Assembly (NCBI GenBank): GCA_041584475.1
Contig: JBFHDX010000040.1
Coordinates: 1 to 28,913 of the forward strand
Direction of reading: 5' to 3'
Source: JBFHDX01 sp041584475
GTDB lineage: Bacteria; Pseudomonadota; Alphaproteobacteria; UBA8366; JADFVY01
Length of the DNA: 28,913 bases
Shown: piece by piece, positions 22,143-28,913 of the stretch
Layout: each line of letters begins with the position of its first letter
Position numbering within the stretch: the first letter of the stretch is position 1
The notes under the pieces: generated by a model
Database searches by the model: none
Told to the model about the DNA's origin: nothing
Seen by the model: only the letters and a program-made list of their open reading frames with translations
Translations under genes and position numbers: made by a program

Positions 22143-23234
22143 TTAATTTCCACCCGCCTCGTCGGCGGCGAGCGCGGCGACGATCGCGTCGGCCATCTCG
22201 GCGGTTCCGGCGCTGCCCCCGAGGTCGGGGGTGCGCGTCTTCGGCTCGGCCAGCACCCGGTCCACGGCGCGGAAGATGGCCGCCCCGCCGGCGGCGAGCT
22301 CGGCGCGGCCGTGCCTGCCGCCGAGCCAGTCGAGCAGCATCGCCACCGACAGCACGAGCGATGCCGGGTTGGCGATGCCCTTGCCGGCGATGTCGGGGGC
22401 CGAGCCGTGCTGCGCCTGCGCCATGGCGTGGTCGTCGCCGGCGTTGAGCGACCCCGCCAGGCCCAGACCTCCGGCGAGTGCCGCCGCCTCGTCGGAGAGG
22501 ATGTCGCCGAACATGTTGGTGGTGACGATGACGTCGAAGCGGCCGGGGTCGCGGATCAGATGCGCGGCGGCCGCATCGACCAGCATCTCGGCGTAGTCGA
22601 TGTCCGGATGCGCCTCCGCCACGCGCCGCGTCTCGCCAAGGAAGATGCCGTCGGTCAGGCGCATGACGTTGGCCTTGTGCACGGCGACCACCCGCCTGCG
22701 GCGCCGCGATGCCAGGTCGAAGGCGGCCAGGGCGATGCGCCGAGAGGCCCGTTCCGTCACCTTGCGCATGGCGATGCCGACGCCGGCCACGGGCATGAAC
22801 TCCGCCGGCCCCGACGGCATGTTGCGGTCCGCGTAGAACCCCTCGGTGTTCTCGCGCACGATGACCAGATCGATCTCCGCCGCCGTCGGCGACGCGACCG
22901 CCGGGTGGCTGCGCGCGGGCCGGATGTTGGCGTACAGGTCGAGCGCGACGCGCAGCGTCCCCGACGGGTTGACGCCGCCTTGCGCGCGCGGCGGATAGTC
23001 GTTGTGGCTGACCGGCCCGAGGATCACCGCATCGGCCTCGCGCGCCAGGGCGATCACCGGTTCCGGGCAGGTCGTGCCGGACGCCTCCAGCGCCGCGAAG
23101 CCTACATCGGCCTCGCGCAGCTCGAGGTCGAAGCCGAACGCGCCGGCCGCGTGGCGCAGCACGCGGACGGCGGCCGCCGTAATCTCCGGGCCGATGCCAT
23201 CGCCCGGGAGGACGGCGATCGTCAGGGCATGCAT
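22143..23234 (-). CDS. Isocitrate/isopropylmalate dehydrogenase family protein (beta-decarboxylating dehydrogenase)
   Basis: 363 residues, the length of LeuB-type enzymes. GDGIGPEI near the N-terminus, the substrate-loop segment SGTLRVALDLYANIRP (about 92-107), IVRENTEGFYADRN, AVHKANVM with the catalytic Lys, TTNMFGDILSDEAAALAGGLG (metal-binding Asp residues) and HGSAPDIAGKGIANP (NAD-binding region) are all in place. It oxidatively decarboxylates a 2-hydroxy-3-carboxy acid with NAD. The specificity loop is neither clearly LeuB nor clearly isocitrate dehydrogenase, so tartrate/malate, homoisocitrate or isopropylmalate-like substrates are possible. No leuA/C/D genes are nearby, which argues against leucine synthesis. 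The ATG at 23234 has GGAGG upstream. Confidence 0.88.
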   Translation of the reverse strand: MHALTIAVLPGDGIGPEITAAAVRVLRHAAGAFGFDLELREADVGFAALEASGTTCPEPVIALAREADAVILGPVSHNDYPPRAQGGVNPSGTLRVALDLYANIRPARSHPAVASPTAAEIDLVIVRENTEGFYADRNMPSGPAEFMPVAGVGIAMRKVTERASRRIALAAFDLASRRRRRVVAVHKANVMRLTDGIFLGETRRVAEAHPDIDYAEMLVDAAAAHLIRDPGRFDVIVTTNMFGDILSDEAAALAGGLGLAGSLNAGDDHAMAQAQHGSAPDIAGKGIANPASLVLSVAMLLDWLGGRHGRAELAAGGAAIFRAVDRVLAEPKTRTPDLGGSAGTAEMADAIVAALAADEAGGN

Positions 23235-23432
23235 GGGCGCCTCCGGTCGCAGCGGGGAACGGACACGAGTCCGCCGGCGTCTACGCTACCGCGTGCGCCC
23301 GCGGGGTGAAAGCCCGCGCCGCCCGGACCGCGCCCGACGCCGCAAGGTTTTATTAATCATGAACCGCTATACCTTGGCGCGCGCCCGTGCCCGGGTGGGG
23401 GCGCTCTCGGTCCATTCCGCCGAGCAGGGCCA

Positions 23433-25085
<1,653 letters not shown>

Positions 25086-25144
25086 GCGCACCGGTTCCGC
25101 CACGTCGCAATCCCGCCGGCCGACGCGGGCGGCACCGTCGATAC

Positions 25145-25172
25145 GGCGCCATGATCGGCGCCAACGTTGTTT
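25145..25172 (+). terminator. Possible terminator of the diguanylate cyclase gene
   Basis: GGCGCC (25145-25150) and GGCGCC (25157-25162), each self-complementary, form a 6-bp GC stem with a 6-base loop. AACGTTGTTT follows, so the T-tract is imperfect. It lies 60 bases after the stop codon. Confidence 0.4.
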
Positions 25173-25253
25173 CCCGATCGCGTTCCGGCAACTGGCCGGA
25201 TCGGCCCGTCGCGCCGAAATCACCGCCTCTGCACCACCGAAACCGGGAAACGC

Positions 25254-25282
25254 TTTACGATTTGTGCAACCGTCGCTATTGT
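25254..25282 (+). promoter_or_regulatory. Candidate promoter of the NHL/beta-propeller gene
   Basis: TTTACG (25254-25259) and TATTGT (25277-25282) are separated by 17 bases in the most A/T-rich part of the gap; each matches four of six consensus positions. Transcription would start near 25289, leaving a leader of about 275 bases. Confidence 0.45.
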
Positions 25283-25346
25283 GCATGGTTAACAAAGCGC
25301 GATCATGACGGCGGAAGAAGCGTCCGCCGGGACCGACTCGCACGGC

Positions 25347-25385
25347 AGGAGGTCCCTCATGGTTGCGCATCAAATCGTCCCATAA
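25347..25385 (+). other. Candidate leader peptide with perfect Shine-Dalgarno
   Basis: AGGAGG (25347-25352) is followed 6 bases later by ATG (25359) and eight codons, MVAHQIVP, before TAA (25383-25385). The same frame is open back to an ATG at 25305 that has no ribosome-binding site. The ribosome-binding site is better than that of most genes here. It could be a translated leader involved in attenuation with the hairpins at 25477-25530, or chance. Confidence 0.25.
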
Positions 25386-25476
25386 AGATCGGGTAAGAGA
25401 ATCGGCCATCTCCACATGTCGGGGATGCGTGATTCGTCGTCGCGGGCACAGCGTCTGAAAAATTACAAGAAACGAG

Positions 25477-25530
25477 GCCGGGAAAGGCACCCGGCAGGGA
25501 ACTCGGCTTTGCCGCTGACGACCGAGTTTT
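25477..25530 (+). promoter_or_regulatory. Two consecutive hairpins in the leader of the beta-propeller gene
   Basis: Hairpin 1: GCCGGG (25477-25482) with CCCGGC (25490-25495), loop AAAGGCA. Hairpin 2: ACTCGG (25501-25506) with CCGAGT (25522-25527), followed by TTTTGC, terminator-like though the stem is short. The second ends 37 bases before the ATG at 25565. The arrangement resembles an attenuator or small-ligand leader; I could not match it to a known riboswitch class. Confidence 0.4.
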
Positions 25531-25564
25531 GCTTACCGTTTCAAATGCATAGAGGGAGGATGAC

Positions 25565-27031
25565 ATGTCAATCTTCAGTCACAGATCGAGATACAGACTG
25601 GCCGGGGCGCTCGTCGCCGCGCTGGCGCTGCTGCTCGCGTTTCCGGGTACGTCCGCGTTCGCCGACGACGACGACGAGGGCAAGGCCCCGAGATACAAGG
25701 TCGTCCCAGGCTGGCCGAAGCCGCTGCCGAATAACTGGCTCATGGGCCAGGTGGCAGGCATCGCGGTCGACCGGCACGACAATGTCTGGATCGTCCAGCG
25801 GCCACGATCGCTGTCCGGCGACGAGGCGGGGGCTACCGATGCGGTCGCGCTCGCTTGTGCGGACGGCGATCCCGATCCCAACCCGGTGACCGGGCTTTGC
25901 GAAGACGGAAATCCGCCGGATATGCCGGTCGATACCTATGGCAACGAGCGGCCGGCGGGGCCGATCGCGGGGTGCTGCTATCCCGCGCCCTCGGTGCTGC
26001 AGTTCGACCGCAAGGGCAATCTGCTTCAGGCCTGGGGCGGACCGCCCGGTGCGGACCCGCGCTGGGATTGGCCGGCACCGAACTGCCTGGTGGCGGATGG
26101 CTGCGAATGGCCGGCCAACGAGCACGGCATCTACGTCGACCACAACGACTTCGTCTATCTTGCCGCACAGGGATTCGGCAACGGCTCCCGCGCCGGCGGC
26201 TTCAACGACCGCGGCTGGGACGGGCACGTGCTGAAGTTCGCGGCCGACGGCACCTTCCTGCTGCAGATCGGCAAGGCGGGGTCGACGGCGCCCGACAGCA
26301 ACGCCATGACCGGCGGCATGGGCGGGACGCCGCAGCTGTTCCGCCCGGCCGACATGGAGGTCGACGCCAAGACCAACGAGCTCTACATCGCCGACGGGTA
26401 CGGCAATCACCGCGTCGTCGTCGTCGATGCGGAGACCGGCATGTACAAGCGGCACTGGGGCGCCTACGGGCAGAACCCGGTGGACGACAGCGCCGCGGAT
26501 GCGGTCGGCCCGTATTCGGATGACCGGGATGCCGGCGTGATTCCGGTGAACTTCCGGAATCCGGTCCACTGCGCGCGGATCACGAAGGACGATCTTGTCT
26601 ATGTCTGCGACCGTCCGAACGACCGCCTGCAGGTGTTCGACAAGCACGCCGTCGGATTGCCGTGCGACAACCCGTTCCAGGAGGTCGGGAAGTGCGGTTA
26701 CCTGGGTGAGAAGTTCATCCGGGCGCAGACGCTCGGTCCGGGTTCCGTGTGGGATCTCGATACGTCGGCGGACAAGCGCCAGAGCTGCCTGCACAATGTC
26801 GACGGCTCCAACCAGCACGTCGACACGCTGGATCGGGCAACCCTCGAGATGCTCGCCAGCTTCGGCCAGAACGGCCGCAACGCCGGCCAGTTCCACTGGG
26901 TGCACAATCTGGCGATCGACTCCAAGGGCACCATGTACACCGCCGAGGTCGATACCGGCAAACGGGCCCAGAAATTCACCCGCAAGGGATCCAAGGGCTG
27001 CAGGACCGGCGACGAGGACGATGACGATTAG
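25565..27031 (+). CDS. Secreted NHL-type beta-propeller protein
   Basis: 488 residues. A clear signal peptide (basic RSRYR, hydrophobic core about 12-26, then TSAFA) with cleavage near residue 32-33 sends it to the periplasm or outside. The mature N-terminus starts with an acidic run DDDDE and the C-terminus ends in GDEDDDD. Between them are repeated NHL-like units: MGQVAGIAVDRHDNVWIVQR, PSVLQFDRKGNLLQAW, EHGIYVDHNDFVYLA, RPADMEVDAKTNELYIADGYGNHRV, and a WVHNLAIDSKGTMYTAEV unit near the end, typical of propeller blades also seen in peptidylglycine-lyase-like proteins. About a dozen cysteines (GLCEDG, AGCCYP, NCLVADGCEW, CDNPF, KCGY, SCLH, KGCR) suggest disulfides. No catalytic function is assigned. 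GGGAGG lies 5 bases upstream of the ATG. Confidence 0.88.
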   Translation: MSIFSHRSRYRLAGALVAALALLLAFPGTSAFADDDDEGKAPRYKVVPGWPKPLPNNWLMGQVAGIAVDRHDNVWIVQRPRSLSGDEAGATDAVALACADGDPDPNPVTGLCEDGNPPDMPVDTYGNERPAGPIAGCCYPAPSVLQFDRKGNLLQAWGGPPGADPRWDWPAPNCLVADGCEWPANEHGIYVDHNDFVYLAAQGFGNGSRAGGFNDRGWDGHVLKFAADGTFLLQIGKAGSTAPDSNAMTGGMGGTPQLFRPADMEVDAKTNELYIADGYGNHRVVVVDAETGMYKRHWGAYGQNPVDDSAADAVGPYSDDRDAGVIPVNFRNPVHCARITKDDLVYVCDRPNDRLQVFDKHAVGLPCDNPFQEVGKCGYLGEKFIRAQTLGPGSVWDLDTSADKRQSCLHNVDGSNQHVDTLDRATLEMLASFGQNGRNAGQFHWVHNLAIDSKGTMYTAEVDTGKRAQKFTRKGSKGCRTGDEDDDD

Positions 27032-27079
27032 AGTGCCTCGCACGATCGCCTCGTCGGCAAACTGAGGCATTGAGGCGGA

Positions 27080-27112
27080 CCCTGCGGCATCCGTGCAAAC
27101 GGGGCCGCAGGG
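27080..27112 (+). terminator. Probable terminator after the beta-propeller gene
   Basis: CCCTGCGGC (27080-27088) pairs with GCCGCAGGG (27104-27112). Inside, CCGT (27091-27094) pairs with ACGG (27099-27102) around a GCAA tetraloop of the stable GNRA class. The result is a nearly continuous 13-bp stem 49 bases after the stop. The T-tract downstream (CCTCCTGTTG) is weak, so it may act as an mRNA 3' stabiliser as well as a terminator. Confidence 0.65.
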
Positions 27113-27249
27113 CCTCCTGTTGCCTGCGCCGGTGGGACCGAACGATCCCACTCGGTGCCGACGACGGGCGAGGGCAGGAGAGGTCGCAAAGCCGTGCGAC
27201 CTTCGCACGTCGGTGCGGAGGCGTCGATGCTTGAGAGGAATCGGGATTC

Positions 27250-28614
27250 GTGAGCCGGACTTGCCGTCTGACAATGCTTGCCGCCTGTCTGGGCGTCGCC
27301 TCGCTGCTCTTGCCGGGCGGCTCGAGCGGAACGGCCGAGGCGCACGACATTCCGAACGAGATCGTCCTCAACGGGTTCGTCAAGCACGAGCCGCAGGCGC
27401 TGCATGTCGTCCTGCGCGTGCCGCTGATCATGCTGACGAGCGTGAATTTGCCGAAGCGCGGGCCCGGCTATCTGATGCTCGACCGGATCGACGACGCGCT
27501 CGATCGCGCGATCGAGGTCACGGCCCGCGAACTCGTGCTCTACGAAGACGACGCCGTGCTTCGGCACCGGCGCGCGGCGGCGCGGATTTCGCAGCCGTCC
27601 GATCGCTCCTTCGAGAGCTACGAACAGGCCCTGGCCGCGATCGAGGGCGCACCGCTCCCGGCCACGGCGACCGTGTTCTGGAACCAGGGCTATTTCGACG
27701 TTCTCCTGGAGTATCCGATCCGCTCCGGCGAGTCCGATCTTTCGCTCGATTTTCGGGTCGCGCCGGGCCTGTCGGGCAGGCTCAAGCTCGTTCTCCGCTA
27801 CCTGCCGCCGGACGGTTCGGTCCGGGCCTACGAGATCCACGGCGGCTACGGCAGGCTGGCGCTCGATCCGCGCTGGCACCAGGCGGCGCGCAGCTTCGTC
27901 CGCCTCGGCTTCGACCACATACTCGACGGCATCGACCATCTGCTCTTCCTGCTTTGCCTGATCGTGCCGTTCCGGCTCCGCCATTTCTGGAACCTGGCTG
28001 CGGTCGTCACCGCCTTCACGGTCGCCCATTCGATCACGCTGATCGCCTCGGCGCTGGGCCTGGCCCCGGACGGCGACTGGTTCCCGCCTCTGGTCGAGGT
28101 CCTGATCGCGGTGTCGATCGTCTACATGGCGCTGGAGAATATCGTCGCCGTGCTCAGACAGGGGGGCGAGTCGGGCATTCTGCGCCGGCGCTGGCTGCTG
28201 ACCGCCGGTTTCGGCCTGATCCACGGCTTCGGCTTTTCCTTCGCGCTCAGACAGGATCTGCAGTTCGCCGGCGACCATCTTCTGACGTCGCTGCTGGCCT
28301 TCAATGTCGGCGTCGAGCTCGGCCAGCTCCTGTTCCTGGCGCTGGTGCTGCCCGCGGCCACCCTCGTCTTCAGGAATGCCACGTTCCGCCGTATCGGCGT
28401 CGGCATTCTCTCGGCCCTCGTCGCGCACACGGCCTGGCACTGGACGCTGGAGCGCGCGCCCGCGCTGCGCTATGTCGACTGGCCCGCAGCGGAGAGCGGC
28501 TGGGCGACGGCGGCCGCGGTCGTCGCGCTGCTCGTGGCGGTCGGCGGGATCGTGTGGATCGCGGCGAAATGGTCCGGACACCGGCGTTCCGAGTCCCGGG
28601 GTCCCGCCGAATGA
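27250..28614 (+). CDS. HupE/UreJ_2-family membrane protein with periplasmic N-terminal domain
   Basis: 454 residues. Signal peptide (about 1-31) ends AEA, so the predicted mature protein begins with His32 (HDIPNE). A periplasmic beta-rich domain follows (about 32-210), then a membrane domain with six or seven hydrophobic segments (about 214-395) carrying the HupE/UreJ_2 signatures GFDHILDGIDHLLFLL, TVAHSITLIASALG, GLIHGFGFSFAL and FNVGVELGQ, and a last segment near 415-440. HupE and UreJ relatives move nickel or other metals, and the conserved histidines fit that. There is no hydrogenase or urease gene here, so the metal is unknown. Start is GTG at 27250 with GAGAGGAA about 11 bases upstream. 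Confidence 0.87.
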   Translation: MSRTCRLTMLAACLGVASLLLPGGSSGTAEAHDIPNEIVLNGFVKHEPQALHVVLRVPLIMLTSVNLPKRGPGYLMLDRIDDALDRAIEVTARELVLYEDDAVLRHRRAAARISQPSDRSFESYEQALAAIEGAPLPATATVFWNQGYFDVLLEYPIRSGESDLSLDFRVAPGLSGRLKLVLRYLPPDGSVRAYEIHGGYGRLALDPRWHQAARSFVRLGFDHILDGIDHLLFLLCLIVPFRLRHFWNLAAVVTAFTVAHSITLIASALGLAPDGDWFPPLVEVLIAVSIVYMALENIVAVLRQGGESGILRRRWLLTAGFGLIHGFGFSFALRQDLQFAGDHLLTSLLAFNVGVELGQLLFLALVLPAATLVFRNATFRRIGVGILSALVAHTAWHWTLERAPALRYVDWPAAESGWATAAAVVALLVAVGGIVWIAAKWSGHRRSESRGPAE

Positions 28615-28673
28615 CGCGCCGGCCCCGTCTGCCGGCCCACCTACTCCGACGATAAGGCATCCGCCATTTTGGC

Positions 28674-28701
28674 TTGCGCCGGGCGGGCCGGTCTCTACGA
28701 T
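28674..28701 (+). promoter_or_regulatory. Weak candidate promoter upstream of the ZntB-like gene
   Basis: TTGCGC (28674-28679) and TACGAT (28696-28701) are 16 bases apart in the 169-base gap before the transporter gene. Both boxes are imperfect. Confidence 0.25.
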
Positions 28702-28783
28702 CGATGATCGAACGGGACCGACGCGCTGCACGACGGCGTCTTCGCGATGCATTACCCGGCGGAACAGTCGACGGAGGCATTCG

Positions 28784-28913
28784 ATGAGCGAACAGGACGG
28801 CCTGATCTGCGCCTACATTCTCGACGGGAAGGGCGGCGGCCGCCCGATCGAATGGCCGGAGATCCAGAAATGGCAGCCGGACCAGGGCCTGCTCTGGGTG
28901 CATCTCGACCACA
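28784..28913 (+). CDS. zntB: ZntB/CorA-family divalent cation transporter, N-terminal fragment cut by window edge
   Basis: Only 43 codons are visible before the window ends. The N-terminus (MSEQDGLICAYILDGKGGGR, then EWPEIQKWQPDQGLLWVHLDH) closely matches the start of ZntB-type CorA-family transporters, in which a large cytoplasmic domain precedes two C-terminal membrane helices and a GxN motif. ZntB moves Zn2+ with protons. The ATG at 28784 has GGAGG (28773-28777) at ideal spacing. The diagnostic membrane region lies outside the window, so the call rests on the N-terminus only. It follows the HupE-like gene on the same strand by 169 bases. Confidence 0.75.
   Translation, partial: MSEQDGLICAYILDGKGGGRPIEWPEIQKWQPDQGLLWVHLDH

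Larger units (their letters stand above)
25086..25564. other. Long intergenic/leader region before the beta-propeller gene
   Basis: 479 bases without a normal gene. From left to right it holds a possible terminator (25145-25172), an A/T-rich core with a candidate promoter (25254-25282), a CtrA-half-site-like ATGGTTAA (25285-25292), a very short open frame behind a perfect Shine-Dalgarno (25347-25385), and two consecutive hairpins (25477-25530) just before the ribosome-binding site of the next gene. If the promoter is right, the 5' leader is about 275 bases long, unusual for a bacterial gene with no known regulation. Confidence 0.5.

Noticed and set aside
28618..28636. GCCGGC repeat hairpin after the HupE-like gene
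   Set aside because: The 6-bp stem has no T-tract. It may slow transcription but cannot be supported as a terminator.
25568..28752. Long open frames antisense to or overlapping the beta-propeller and HupE-like genes
   Set aside because: Minus-strand frames at 25568-27274 and 27028-28752 and the plus-strand frame at 27093-28655 are shadows. The true frames carry signal peptides and family motifs.

Overview
The window is a very GC-rich chromosomal segment, densely coding on both strands with strong G/C bias at third codon positions. Gene content points to an alphaproteobacterium, perhaps Rhodospirillales-like: a CpdR-type single-domain response regulator, a fused Liv-type permease/ATPase, a dimethylglycine-dehydrogenase-like FAD/GcvT protein, sigma-54 promoters and an FNR/FixK-type box. 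I cannot name the genus. I see no insertion sequence, prophage, CRISPR array or rRNA. One tRNA is present.

Layout: (1) 1-2569, minus: bifunctional proline dehydrogenase/P5C dehydrogenase (putA), cut by the left edge. (2) 2767-6103, plus: a choline-kinase-like phosphotransferase and a DMGDH/sarcosine-dehydrogenase-like FAD/GcvT fusion. (3) 6132-6546: a small membrane-anchored cysteine protein (DUF6455-like) behind a near-perfect FNR/FixK box. (4) 6715-8574: an SDR and mtnA; then a secreted cyclophilin (8667-9224). (5) 13829-9233, minus: a complete Liv-type (HAAT) ABC importer operon, encoding a binding protein, permease, fused permease-ATPase and ATPase, headed by a well-conserved TPP riboswitch. 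This implies an importer for thiamin or a precursor rather than for branched-chain amino acids. (6) 13951-17315: a flippase-like membrane protein and a methyl-accepting chemotaxis protein, convergent around a strong terminator. (7) 17728-19198, minus: two paralogous genes of unknown function, both 162 codons long, each behind its own near-consensus sigma-54 promoter. (8) 19275-21262, plus: dgcN-dgcA, the N-acetyl-D-glutamate route for D-glutamate catabolism. (9) 21427-21960: cpdR-like regulator and tRNA-Val(GAC) with promoter and terminator. (10) 22143-23234, minus: an isocitrate/isopropylmalate-dehydrogenase-family protein. (11) 23433-25085: an Hpt-REC-REC-GGDEF diguanylate cyclase of PleD type. 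(12) 25086-27031: a structured leader and a secreted NHL-type beta-propeller protein. (13) 27250-28614: a HupE/UreJ-like membrane protein with a predicted mature N-terminal histidine. (14) 28784-end: the start of a ZntB/CorA-type transporter.

Themes are amino-acid and one-carbon catabolism (proline, methylated glycines, D-glutamate, methylthioribose-type sugars) mixed with signalling. The strongest candidates for undescribed biology are the TPP-riboswitch-controlled Liv-type transporter and the sigma-54-controlled pair of unknown paralogs. The FNR-controlled DUF6455 gene comes next. All calls are from reading the sequence; no database search was run.
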